From assembly GCA_017515325.1 (NCBI GenBank), contig JAFWGA010000032.1, positions 1 through 64,000 of the forward strand: DNA of 64,000 bases. The letters run 5' to 3'. Below are positions 53,386 to 61,867 of this stretch, piece after piece. Each line of letters opens with the position of its first letter. The stretch's first letter is position 1. Origin of the DNA: Blautia sp. Lineage in GTDB: Bacteria; Bacillota; Clostridia; Lachnospirales; Lachnospiraceae. The position numbers and the translations under genes were made by a program. The notes below the pieces were generated by a model. It searched no databases, had not been told where the DNA came from, and was given only the letters and a program-made list of their open reading frames with translations.

Positions 53386-53934
53386 TCAGGATTTGCTGAC
53401 AGCAGCCTCTTTGATCTTCTGGATCGAGTGCTCCACAGCAGGAATACTGAGAACGAGCAGGACGATGACGACCTCTCCGCCTATATAGATGAGGTTGTAG
53501 ACAGCGGAATATGCAATCGTGCCCCAGCCCTCCCAGGCGTATTCTCCAAAATAGATCCAGCCGGACAGGAAGGCGAAAAACCACCGGGCAATGCTGGAAA
53601 CCAGGTAACCGATCAGCAGGCCCTTCTTCTTTTGGCAAAAGAAACCGGAAAGCCCATAAGCGGCAAAGGCAAAGCCATAGTCAATGATGGCTTGCAGCGG
53701 TGTCAGGATGAAGGGATTAATAAAAGCATGGAGCAAGCCATAGGCAATCCCGCTGATCAGCCCGGGTATGGGACCGAAAAAGTAGCCTGGCAGGGTGGCA
53801 AACAGGGTGGAGGCCAGAGTAATGCTTCCGCCTGTGGGGAAACGGAAGAGCTTGACCATGCCCGTGACCGTGGCAAGAGCTATGCACATGGCACAGAAAA
53901 CGAGAACCTTGATACTGAGTTTTGATTGTGGCAT
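53386..53934 (-). CDS. thiT: Thiamine ECF transporter S component ThiT
   Basis: 182 residues with five or six helices. GMVKLFRFPTGGSITLAST and the following GLLHAFINPFILTPLQAIIDYG match the substrate-binding ThiT/YuaJ proteins, which work with a shared ECF energising module encoded elsewhere. It binds thiamine outside the cell and passes it inward. The call is confirmed by the TPP riboswitch in its leader. The AGGAGG ribosome site (53942-53947 on the plus strand) is inside a regulatory hairpin. Confidence 0.9.
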   Translation of the reverse strand: MPQSKLSIKVLVFCAMCIALATVTGMVKLFRFPTGGSITLASTLFATLPGYFFGPIPGLISGIAYGLLHAFINPFILTPLQAIIDYGFAFAAYGLSGFFCQKKKGLLIGYLVSSIARWFFAFLSGWIYFGEYAWEGWGTIAYSAVYNLIYIGGEVVIVLLVLSIPAVEHSIQKIKEAAVSKS

Positions 53935-53941
53935 AAAAAAA

Positions 53942-53960
53942 CCTCCTTACGTGCAGGAGG
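53942..53960 (-). promoter_or_regulatory. Ribosome-site hairpin with U-run, TPP riboswitch output
   Basis: On the transcript CCTCCT pairs with AGGAGG seven bases later, followed by U7 and the ATG. The hairpin hides the Shine-Dalgarno and also looks like a short terminator. It probably forms when TPP is bound. Confidence 0.65.
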
Positions 53961-54000
53961 GGAGTGTGAGGCAGGACAAGGCCCAGCCAAACAGCACAGC

Positions 54001-54081
54001 TTGCTTCCCTACGCCGGTATTGCCCGGATCAGGTAATGAGGGTCAACCGCCTAAGCGGCCATCTCAGCCAACGCTCCCCTA
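54001..54081 (-). ncRNA. TPP riboswitch (THI box)
   Basis: The minus strand reads GGGGAGCG, then CTGAGAT, ACCCT, CATT-ACCTGATCC, GGGCAATACC and GGCGTAGGGAAGC, the conserved TPP aptamer with the pyrimidine (CTGAGA) and pyrophosphate (ACCTGATC/GCGTAGGGAA) helices. Binding of thiamine pyrophosphate should lower thiT expression. Confidence 0.95.
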
Positions 54082-54104
54082 GCTAATGTGATGTAAACGA
54101 AGGT

Positions 54105-54133
54105 ATATTAACTCGTAATTGCTGGATTGTCAA
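54105..54133 (-). promoter_or_regulatory. Sigma-A promoter of the TPP riboswitch/thiT
   Basis: Minus strand: exact TTGACA (54128-54133), 17 bp, TAATAT (54105-54110). It starts transcription about 15-20 nt before the aptamer. Confidence 0.8.
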
Positions 54134-54182
54134 GATATTCCCGCTAAACCATAGCTCACTGTGCGGATAAGGTTTTTGAATC

Positions 54183-55643
54183 CTATAGCAGAAGCCTGCT
54201 GTATCGTAAAAAGGCTTCGTTCTCATACCGTGACAGATACCGCATGGCATGACGGTTGGCCGTGAGGCCTGTGACGAGGAGAAGAAGCTGGGATTCCTCC
54301 CGGAAGGCATCTTCACAGAAGCGGAAGGCACGGGTCAGACAGGGGCCGATGTCGACAGCATAGCAATCGGCCTCGGCAGTCATTTGCGCAGCCAGACGGC
54401 GCAATAGGTCTATGGTGTCAGAAGGGCCATTCAGGTGGGAAAGGGCCAGGGAAAGGGATGCTTCTTTGAGCTGACGGATATAGGTATACTCCCTTCTCAG
54501 CTCCTCATGGTCAGCCAGCGAATTTTTCTTTTTTTCCTCAACCGCATGCAGCTGCAGCCGGGTAAAGGCTTCCAGGGAAAGCCCTTTTTCCGAAAGCTGA
54601 AATTCGGCTGACGCCAGCCTCTCCTGAAAAAGCTGTGCCTGGTCAGCCAGCTCTGCCCAGTGCCGGTATTTCAGCGCAAGATTCCCCAGGATCAGTCCGA
54701 TCACGGTATAGGACTCGTCAAAGCTGCCTTCAGAAGCCATGGCTGCCTTTTCTTTCAGGCCGGACTGGGAAATGCTTCCGTCCAGGATCCTGTCAATTTC
54801 ATAATCGCAATCATATTTTTTATAGAGGAGGTAATAAGCCGCAAAATCTCCGCATATTTTGGGCTCGCATAGAAACTGGCTGATCTGATCCTGACCGGGG
54901 ATCCGGCCCAGCTCTTCACAGCCTGTGAGAACTTCAGACAGATCCTCCCACCCTCGGGCGGTAACATAACTGCGTTGGGCTCCGACACTGACAGCCTGGT
55001 AAAAACAGTCAGGCCGGATGCGCAGGTAAGACAGGATGCTTCCATGAATATTTCTGGAAGCAGCATAATCCATCCAGCAATTGACATCGGCTTCCACCTG
55101 GATCTGGCGGACCCGGTCCAAGGTGGCAAGATCGAATTCCCGGGCGGCCCGATTGAACTGGGGCGGATTACCTGCCGCCGTGATGATCCAGCCCTCAGGA
55201 ACTTGATGGGTACCGAACTGCTTGCTCTGAAGAAGCTGCAGCATGACAGGAGAGAGGGTTTCGGAGACGCAGTTGATCTCATCCAGGAACAGAATTCCTT
55301 CCCTCTTACCGGTACGCTCCATGCAGGTGTAGATGGAAGCGACGATCTCGCTCAGCGTATATTCCGTGGCGGTGAACTCTTTTCCGTCAAAGGTTCTCGA
55401 TACGATCCGAGGCAGACCGATAGCGCTCTGTCTGGTGTGATGGGTCATGGTATAGGATACGAGCCCAATCCCGCATTCTTCGGCCAGCTGTGCCATGATT
55501 GCCGTCTTCCCGATCCCGCAGGGACCGATCAGCAGGATGGGGCGCTGCCTTTGCGGGGGTACCAGATATAGTCCGTTCTCATCCTTGCGCAGATAGATCA
55601 GCAAGGCAGTTCTGATTTCATCCTTTGCTTCCTGAATTGTCAT
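54183..55643 (-). CDS. MoxR-like AAA ATPase
   Basis: 486 residues, GAGAGG site. Walker A LIGPCGIGKTAI at about 38-49 and Walker B ILFLDEINCV at about 117-126. The sensor segment is IITAAGNPPQFN and the arginine-finger region FDLATLDRVRQI. The C-terminal 250 residues are helical with no recognisable domain. AAA proteins of this kind act as chaperones that load cofactors or remodel protein complexes, often with a VWA-domain partner; none is visible here. It is divergent from a dehydratase/activase pair (55802, 57168), and a chaperone link to that system is only a guess. Confidence 0.82.
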   Translation of the reverse strand: MTIQEAKDEIRTALLIYLRKDENGLYLVPPQRQRPILLIGPCGIGKTAIMAQLAEECGIGLVSYTMTHHTRQSAIGLPRIVSRTFDGKEFTATEYTLSEIVASIYTCMERTGKREGILFLDEINCVSETLSPVMLQLLQSKQFGTHQVPEGWIITAAGNPPQFNRAAREFDLATLDRVRQIQVEADVNCWMDYAASRNIHGSILSYLRIRPDCFYQAVSVGAQRSYVTARGWEDLSEVLTGCEELGRIPGQDQISQFLCEPKICGDFAAYYLLYKKYDCDYEIDRILDGSISQSGLKEKAAMASEGSFDESYTVIGLILGNLALKYRHWAELADQAQLFQERLASAEFQLSEKGLSLEAFTRLQLHAVEEKKKNSLADHEELRREYTYIRQLKEASLSLALSHLNGPSDTIDLLRRLAAQMTAEADCYAVDIGPCLTRAFRFCEDAFREESQLLLLVTGLTANRHAMRYLSRYENEAFLRYSRLLL

Positions 55644-55673
55644 ATAGGATCATCCTCTCTTCGGATCCGACCC

Positions 55674-55702
55674 TTGACAGGGTTTGATTTTAGTTGTATT
55701 TT
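55674..55702 (+). promoter_or_regulatory. Possible promoter of the dehydratase-type pair
   Basis: TTGACA (55674-55679), 17 bp, TATTTT (55697-55702). The -35 is exact, the -10 weak. Confidence 0.5.
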
Positions 55703-55801
55703 GGATGGGTTTCACTCAGATGATAGCATATCCCATTTAGGCTGACAAGCGGGAGGCTGTCATCTCAGACGAAGAAACGACGATGACAAAGGCGTAACGA
55801 T

Positions 55802-57097
55802 ATGAATGAGACAATCGAGAAATTTGGAAGCTGGGCCGGGAGCCAGATCAAAAACCATCCAGACAGGGTAAAGCAGCTTCTTTCCACCGCCTATGCATTG
55901 GTGGGAACGCAGGCTGCTTATTTTCCGGATAAAAAATACACCTCCTCCCGGGAATATCTGCAGGGCTATACCGCCAGGCTTATGTCGAAAATCCTCAGAC
56001 ACCCGGAAAAAAGCGCGGTGGTCAACATTTTTATGTCCTGCGAGATTTTTCATGTGCTTGGCGTGAAGGTGTCCGCTCCCGAAGCTCTGGCCTGCTATGT
56101 TACCAACACGGCAATGGATCAACCCTTTATCCAGGCTGCGCAGGATCATGGCGCTCCGGAAACACTTTGCTCCTATCACCGTACTCTTTTGGGCATGGCT
56201 GAAAGCAAGGTGTTGGGAAGGCCGCTTCTGATCGCCAACACCACATTGGCCTGCGATGCCAATCAGCTCACCTTCCGGCAGTTGGCCAAGACCTGGGATG
56301 TGCCTCATTTTGTTGTGGATGTCCCCTATGAGCCTTCGGAGGATGCAGTACATGAGGTCGAAGCTCAGCTCCGCCGATTGGGAGAGCTGGTACAGGAGCT
56401 TACCCATAAAAGGCTGGAAGAGGAAAAACTCAAGGAAGCCGTGGCAAGAAGCATCCGGACCCAGGAGAAGTACCTGGCTTATCTGAAAAAGCGAAGCCGG
56501 GTTCACTTTCCGGAGGTGATGACACCGGAGATGCTTAATGTGATAAACAATCACTTGTATCTGGGCTCCCGGCAGGCAGAGGAATATGTCGACAGGCTGA
56601 ACCGTGATCTGTCCAAGGCTCCTGAGCTTCATTCTGACAGCACAAAGCTTCTCTGGATGCATGTGATGCCGAATGCCCAGGAGGCTGTGAAGGAAATATT
56701 CCAGGGGGCGGATAACCATCAGGTGGAGGTGCTGGCCTGCGACCTGGCTTATGATAATCTGGTGTCTATGGACCCGGAACGTCCCTATGAGAGTATGGCA
56801 AGACGCATGGTCTTTTCCAGCTATAATGGGCCGGGCAGCAGGAGAATAGATCGTACCCTGCAGCTTGCCAGACAGCTGGAGGCGGACGGTATCCTGATTT
56901 TCTGCCAATGGGGCTGTAAACAGACCCAGGGCTTGTCCTACACGGCAAAAAAGCGTTTTCAGGAAGAAGGAATTCCGGCTCTCATCCTGGATGGTGATGC
57001 CAGTGACCGGACAAATGAGGCTTCCGGTCAGGCTATGACCAGAGCCCGGGCTTTTCTGGAGGAGATTCGAAACCTGCGCCTGCCCCCGCAGCTGTGA
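55802..57097 (+). CDS. 2-hydroxyacyl-CoA dehydratase D-family protein (HgdB/double-cubane type)
   Basis: 431 residues; weak AAAGGCG site. The dehydratase_D fold is recognisable from NIFMSCEIFHVLGVKV, ETLCSYHRTLLGMAES, NTTLACDANQLTFRQLAK, VPYEPSEDAV, and the late ILIFCQWGCKQTQG. Cysteines in these segments would hold a [4Fe-4S] or double-cubane cluster. Relatives are radical dehydratases of 2-hydroxyacyl-CoA (amino acid fermentation) or double-cubane proteins (YjiM-like) that catalyse other low-potential reductions. The next gene supplies a second subunit fused to an activase. Confidence 0.82.
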   Translation: MNETIEKFGSWAGSQIKNHPDRVKQLLSTAYALVGTQAAYFPDKKYTSSREYLQGYTARLMSKILRHPEKSAVVNIFMSCEIFHVLGVKVSAPEALACYVTNTAMDQPFIQAAQDHGAPETLCSYHRTLLGMAESKVLGRPLLIANTTLACDANQLTFRQLAKTWDVPHFVVDVPYEPSEDAVHEVEAQLRRLGELVQELTHKRLEEEKLKEAVARSIRTQEKYLAYLKKRSRVHFPEVMTPEMLNVINNHLYLGSRQAEEYVDRLNRDLSKAPELHSDSTKLLWMHVMPNAQEAVKEIFQGADNHQVEVLACDLAYDNLVSMDPERPYESMARRMVFSSYNGPGSRRIDRTLQLARQLEADGILIFCQWGCKQTQGLSYTAKKRFQEEGIPALILDGDASDRTNEASGQAMTRARAFLEEIRNLRLPPQL

Positions 57098-57120
57098 AGA
57101 TGCAGGTGACGGAAGGGATA
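57090..57120 (+). repeat. Repeat family E, diverged copy
   Basis: CAGCTGTGAAGATGCAGGTGA followed by CGGAAGGGAT. It overlaps the TGA stop of the preceding gene. Confidence 0.4.
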
Positions 57121-57167
57121 CGAAAAGCCTGTGACGCAGCAGCGACAGAAAGGAAAGGGAAGGAGCC

Positions 57168-58955
57168 ATGACAACCTATATATGCAAGTATTCACCGGTG
57201 GAGCTTCTGCAAGCCTTTGGCTGGGAAGCTGTCATGCCAAATGAAGAAGTCGGTGATTTTGCCGAAGCAGATGCCTGGATCCACAGCAGCGTATGCTCTC
57301 ACGCCAAGCAGCTTTTGAGCCTGCTGGCCTGTCCGAGGGAGGATGGGGCAGATCAGGGAGAAAGTCCCTCACAGGCATGCGGCATCGGCTGCAAAGGAAG
57401 GCAATGTGTTGTTCTTACCAATTGCTGTGACAGCATCAGAAGGGTGTTTGATACCCTCAGACCAGAAATGGAAAAGAGGAATACAGCCTTTGTGATGCTG
57501 GATCTTCCCCACAACAATAGCGAAAGCTCTGCGGAATGGTATGCCAGGCAGCTCATGAAGCTTTTGGATTCCTTCAGACCTTTGTGGGACAGGGACCGCT
57601 TTCTTTTTCTCTGGCACAGGACAGTACAAAGGTGGATGGAATATAAGGAAAGAAAGAACGGCTTTGCACAGCTGGCTATTCTGGGAGCTCGGGTTGGGGA
57701 TCAGCTGAAGGAAAAACTGGAAAGCGGGTTTTCTATGCCCATGGTGGATCTTACCTGTGGTGGCTGCCGCACCTTGTCCTTTTTTCCGGAAGACGCCCAG
57801 ACTCTGACGGAGGAAGAACTACTGCTGGAGTATGCCAGGGCCCTGCTAGGGCAGCTTCCCTGCACCCGCATGGAGGACACCGGCCCCAGAGATGCTTTAT
57901 TGTCAGAACTGGAGTCCCAGGGACTGAAGGGGATCATTTATCATACCGTTCGATTCTGCGATTATTACTCCTTTGAGTACACGCAGATCGTGAACAGGCT
58001 GAAGGTGCCGGTTCTCAAGCTGGAATCGGATTATACCATTCCCGGGCGGGGGCAGCTTTCCACACGGCTTGGCGCCTTTGCCGAAAGCCTGTCAGACAGG
58101 AATACCAGCCTGACAGGGCAGGAAAAGGGACGGGATACAGGAGGGAACATGTCTGGGTGCTTATATTATATCGGGATCGACAGTGGTTCGACGACGACAA
58201 ATGCTGCCGCGGTGGACGGACAGGGGAACATCCTCGCCAGCCGGACGGTAAGAACCGGAGCCAGGGCAGCGGATGCAGCTCAAGGCTGCCTGGAGGAGAT
58301 CTGCGACAGGATAGAAGAGAAGACAGGAAAAAGACCGGAAGCTTCCCAGTTCAGAGTGATGGCCACGGGATATGGCAGATCCTACCTTCCCTTTGCGAAC
58401 GGACAGAAAACGGAGATATCCTGTCATGCCCTGGGCGCCAGGTCTCTGTATGCAAGGGTTCGTACGGTCATTGATATCGGCGGGCAGGACAGTAAGGTGA
58501 TCTGCCTGGATGAGAATGGCCATGTCAGTAATTTTGTCATGAATGACAAATGCGCAGCGGGAACCGGACGATTTCTCGAAATGATGGCTCATACCCTGCA
58601 GATGGATATGGATCAGCTGGGAAGCTATGGACATAAGTGGAATAAGGATCTGACGATTTCTTCCGTGTGTACCGTATTTGCGGAATCGGAGGTGGTTTCC
58701 CTGATTGCGGAGAACCATGCTCTGGATGATATCATCCATGCCCTGAATAAGGCTGTGGCCACAAAAACGGCTTCCATGGTGAGGCGGGCGGGGGGAGAAG
58801 CCCCCTTTATGATGACAGGAGGGGTAGCCCGGAACAAGGGTTTGGTGAAGGAACTGGAGCGTTGCCTGGGAGAGCCGCTCTACATCGATGATATGCCGGA
58901 TATGGCAGGGGCCATAGGAGCAGCCCTGTTTGCGAAGGAGCTGACCGAAGAGTAA
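57168..58955 (+). CDS. Fusion of a 2-hydroxyacyl-CoA dehydratase-like subunit and BadF/HgdC-type activase
   Basis: 595 residues, AAGGAG site, 70 bp after the partner gene. Residues 1 to about 315 resemble the dehydratase_D family (TNCCDSIRRVFD, YHTVRFCDYYSFEY, LESDYTIPGRGQLSTRLGAF). From about 328 an ASKHA ATPase of the activase family follows: GIDSGSTTTNAA, RVMATGYGR, TVIDIGGQDSK, NDKCAAGTGRF and SSVCTVFAESEV, whose two cysteines would bridge a [4Fe-4S] cluster between monomers, and MTGGVARN. Activases use ATP to push an electron onto the dehydratase. Fusing electron donor and enzyme subunit in one chain is unusual. Its N-terminal part lacks several cysteines found in stand-alone subunits, so it may be a scaffold. 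Confidence 0.85.
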   Translation: MTTYICKYSPVELLQAFGWEAVMPNEEVGDFAEADAWIHSSVCSHAKQLLSLLACPREDGADQGESPSQACGIGCKGRQCVVLTNCCDSIRRVFDTLRPEMEKRNTAFVMLDLPHNNSESSAEWYARQLMKLLDSFRPLWDRDRFLFLWHRTVQRWMEYKERKNGFAQLAILGARVGDQLKEKLESGFSMPMVDLTCGGCRTLSFFPEDAQTLTEEELLLEYARALLGQLPCTRMEDTGPRDALLSELESQGLKGIIYHTVRFCDYYSFEYTQIVNRLKVPVLKLESDYTIPGRGQLSTRLGAFAESLSDRNTSLTGQEKGRDTGGNMSGCLYYIGIDSGSTTTNAAAVDGQGNILASRTVRTGARAADAAQGCLEEICDRIEEKTGKRPEASQFRVMATGYGRSYLPFANGQKTEISCHALGARSLYARVRTVIDIGGQDSKVICLDENGHVSNFVMNDKCAAGTGRFLEMMAHTLQMDMDQLGSYGHKWNKDLTISSVCTVFAESEVVSLIAENHALDDIIHALNKAVATKTASMVRRAGGEAPFMMTGGVARNKGLVKELERCLGEPLYIDDMPDMAGAIGAALFAKELTEE

Positions 58956-58997
58956 CACGGGACAGATCCAATAAACAGGCTGTTCTGCATAAGCTGT

Positions 58998-59032
58998 AAG
59001 ACCGATACCGATTGATGGTATCGGTCTTTTTG
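58998..59032 (+). terminator. Terminator after the dehydratase/activase pair
   Basis: AAGACCGATACC pairs perfectly with GGTATCGGTCTT, followed by T-run. Confidence 0.9.
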
Positions 59033-59148
59033 CTGTCTATGAGAAGCTGCCCTGGGTATCGGTAACTTTAGTGACCGCTCAGGTCGAAATCACATCAAAA
59101 ACCGACCAATAAGGATAAAATCCGACAAAAAGTCTGAAATAAAGCCTA

Positions 59149-59177
59149 TTGACCCATGTGAAATCAGATATTATAAT
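59149..59177 (+). promoter_or_regulatory. Predicted sigma-A promoter of comM-dprA
   Basis: TTGACC (59149-59154), 17 bp, TATAAT (59172-59177). Confidence 0.8.
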
Positions 59178-59223
59178 GATGCTGTGATAGTTATTTGTTT
59201 CACGGAAAGGGGGTGTCAGGCAG

Positions 59224-60756
59224 ATGTTTGCAAGTGCTTTGTCTGCAGTGATATTGGGACTGGAGGCGCTGCCGATTCAGGTGGAGGCGGATGTCAGTGA
59301 CGGGCTGCCCTCCTTTGTGATGGTAGGATTTCCCTCCGCCCAGGTCAGAGAAGCCCAGGACAGGGTGCGGACGGCATTGAAGAATAATGGGATATTTCTT
59401 CCTCCCAAAAGGGTGACAGTCAATTTTGCTCCGGCAGATATCAGAAAAGAGGGAGCCGGCTTTGATCTGCCTGTTGCGGCAGCTGTTCTGGCAGCCTCGG
59501 GCTATCTGTCCCAGAAAGATCTGGCGGGAGTGATGATCCTGGGAGAGCTGAGCCTGAACGGGGAAGTCTATGCTGCGGGCGGGGTCCTTCCCAGGGTACT
59601 AAAAGCAAGGGAGACGGGGTGCCGTTACTGCCTGATTCCTCGGCAGAACCTGGCAGAAGCCAGGCTGGTTCCGGGAATCCTTTCCATCGGTGTCACTTCT
59701 CTGATGCAGATGATTGAGTGCCTGGAGGATCCAGAGGTTTTTCTGGAAAAAGAAGGGAAAGGAGAACAGATCGACAGTCAATTCCTTCCTCCGGGAAACT
59801 TAGAGAAGCCTGATTTTCAGGACGTATGCGGTCAGGAAAGCGCAAAAAGGGCGGCAGAAATCTCGGCTGCAGGCTTCCATAACCTTCTGATGACAGGACC
59901 GCCGGGTTCCGGCAAGACCATGATCGCCAGGAGGATTCCTACGATTCTTCCTGCGCTTTCCTTTGAAGAAAGCCTGGAGGTGACGCGGATTTACAGCATC
60001 GCAGGGTTACTCAGTCAGGATAATCCCCTGATTACGGAGAGACCCTTTCGCAGTCCGCATCATACCAGCACACCCCAGGCTCTGGCCGGAGGAGGACGAA
60101 TTCCGGTTCCCGGCGAGATTACCCTGGCACATTTTGGGGTCCTTTTTCTGGATGAGATGGCGGAGTTTTCCCGGAATACACTGGAGATACTCAGGCAGCC
60201 CCTGGAGGATCGCGTCATCTGTCTTTCCCGGGCAAGCGGAACCTTTCTCTTTCCGGCTAATTTCATGCTGGTGGCAGCCATGAATCCTTGTCCCTGCGGT
60301 TATTACCCTGATATGCAGCGCTGCAGGTGTACGCCAGGGCAGGTCAGCCATTATGTCGGGAAGATCAGCCAGCCCCTTCTGGACCGGATGGATCTGTGTA
60401 CTCAGGTAAACGGCATCTCCTTTCATCAGATCAGTGCCGGCAATTCCGGAGAAAGCTCTGCCCGGATCAGGGAAAGGGTTGAGAAGACCAGGCAGCTCCA
60501 GGCGGATCGTTATCAAAAGGAGGGGTTTCACTTTAACGCGGAGCTGAAGGGAAGAGATGTGGAGAAGTATTGTTGTATGACTGCCGAGGCAGGAAGGCTG
60601 TTACAATCAGCCTTCGAAAAGCTGGATTTCAGTGCCAGATCCTATCACCGGCTGCTGAAGGTTTCACGGACGATTGCTGATATGGAGGGGGAAGAAATCA
60701 TCAGTTCGTCCCATATGTCAGAGGCACTGAGCTATAGAATGTATGAGAAAAAGTGA
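59224..60756 (+). CDS. comM: YifB/ComM-type AAA ATPase (Mg-chelatase-like)
   Basis: 510 residues, GGGGGTG site. Start FASALSAVILGLEALPIQVE is typical; an N-terminal LonC-like domain contains GLPSFVMVGFPSAQVREAQDRV. The AAA part has GPPGSGKTM at about 219-227, LFLDEMAEF at about 308-316 and the MNPCPCGYY segment with the C-terminal zinc-binding cysteines. ComM helicases extend branch migration in natural transformation and recombination. dprA follows and overlaps. Confidence 0.93.
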   Translation: MFASALSAVILGLEALPIQVEADVSDGLPSFVMVGFPSAQVREAQDRVRTALKNNGIFLPPKRVTVNFAPADIRKEGAGFDLPVAAAVLAASGYLSQKDLAGVMILGELSLNGEVYAAGGVLPRVLKARETGCRYCLIPRQNLAEARLVPGILSIGVTSLMQMIECLEDPEVFLEKEGKGEQIDSQFLPPGNLEKPDFQDVCGQESAKRAAEISAAGFHNLLMTGPPGSGKTMIARRIPTILPALSFEESLEVTRIYSIAGLLSQDNPLITERPFRSPHHTSTPQALAGGGRIPVPGEITLAHFGVLFLDEMAEFSRNTLEILRQPLEDRVICLSRASGTFLFPANFMLVAAMNPCPCGYYPDMQRCRCTPGQVSHYVGKISQPLLDRMDLCTQVNGISFHQISAGNSGESSARIRERVEKTRQLQADRYQKEGFHFNAELKGRDVEKYCCMTAEAGRLLQSAFEKLDFSARSYHRLLKVSRTIADMEGEEIISSSHMSEALSYRMYEKK

Positions 60757-61687
60757 TGGCATAGATACTTCGTTTGGGGAGGAGGTGTGTCTGCTGAAAA
60801 CAGACTATGAGCAGCTGCATATCACAAAGGACAGCCCCTTGTATCCGGAGAGGCTTCGAAGATATCCCCGGATGCCTGAGGAACTGTATTATCTGGGAGG
60901 CTTTCCTGTCCCTCAGAGGAAGACCGTGGCGATCGTAGGAGCAAGAATGTGCAGTTCCTACGGCAGAAGCCAGGCTTTTCAGTTCGCGAAATTCCTGAGC
61001 CGGCACGGCATTCAGATCATCAGCGGACTGGCAATGGGAATTGATGCCCAGGCGCATTGGGGGGCACTGGAAGGAAATGGATCCACCTATGCTGTGCTGG
61101 GGAATGGGGTGGATATCTGTTATCCGGCATCCAACCGTTCTCTTTATCACAGGATCCTTCGGCAGGGGGGAGGGATCCTGAGCGAATACCCCGCAGGAAC
61201 GCCACCTCTGGCCCATCATTTTCCGATCCGGAACAGGATCATCAGTGGCCTTGCGGATCTGGTGCTGGTGGTTGAGGCTAAGGAAAAGAGCGGAAGCCTG
61301 ATTACGGCAGAGTATGCTTTGGAGCAGGGAAAAGCGGTTTATGCCGTGCCGGGCCATGTGAATGATGCCCTCAGCAGAGGGACGAACCGGCTCCTTTTCG
61401 ACGGAGCCGGAGTGGCCTACAGCCCTCAGGTACTCCTGGAGGAGCTGGGAATCCTCTCTCGGGAGGATGAGTCCGATACCGGTCAGAAAAGACCTCCTGA
61501 TTTTGACAGCTGGGCAGAGGAAAAGCAGAAGCTTTATCTTTGCCTGGAAGAAGATAAGGCAAAAGGAATTGAGGAGATGATAAGTGAGACCGGGCTGGCT
61601 CTTTCGGCTGTGAACGGTCATATTATGAGCCTGGTGGTGGATGGCTTTGCGACAGAACTGGTCCGGGGACAGTATATCAGAAGCTGA
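60743..61687 (+). CDS. dprA: DNA processing protein DprA
   Basis: 314 residues from ATG 60743, overlapping the end of comM by 14 bases; the true start may be later (GTG 60785 sits right on a GGGGAGGAG site, so neither fits cleanly). The Rossmann-like domain is clear: AIVGARMCSSYGR, SGLAMGIDAQAHWGAL, AVLGNGVDICYP, GGILSEYPAGTPP, FPIRNRIISGLAD, VVEAKEKSGSLITAEYAL and AVPGHVNDALSRGTNRL. A C-terminal winged helix of about 60 residues follows. It lacks the N-terminal SAM domain. It loads RecA on incoming single-stranded DNA. Confidence 0.92.
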   Translation: MRKSDGIDTSFGEEVCLLKTDYEQLHITKDSPLYPERLRRYPRMPEELYYLGGFPVPQRKTVAIVGARMCSSYGRSQAFQFAKFLSRHGIQIISGLAMGIDAQAHWGALEGNGSTYAVLGNGVDICYPASNRSLYHRILRQGGGILSEYPAGTPPLAHHFPIRNRIISGLADLVLVVEAKEKSGSLITAEYALEQGKAVYAVPGHVNDALSRGTNRLLFDGAGVAYSPQVLLEELGILSREDESDTGQKRPPDFDSWAEEKQKLYLCLEEDKAKGIEEMISETGLALSAVNGHIMSLVVDGFATELVRGQYIRS

Positions 61688-61756
61688 GGCTGACTTTGCC
61701 GGATCGGGACGAGTCGTCTGAAGAGTTGAATTAGAAGCATATCACAGAGGTCTGTG

Positions 61757-61785
61757 TTGACTTTTCTTAATATCAATGATAAATT
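61757..61785 (+). promoter_or_regulatory. Predicted promoter of the CDF gene
   Basis: TTGACT (61757-61762), 17 bp, TAAATT (61780-61785). Confidence 0.6.
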
Positions 61786-61867
61786 CGGAAAATAATATCG
61801 TTATCCTGTTACGACGATACACAAAGTGCCAATAGTGACTCGACTTATCCTATGGAGGACCATTAAC

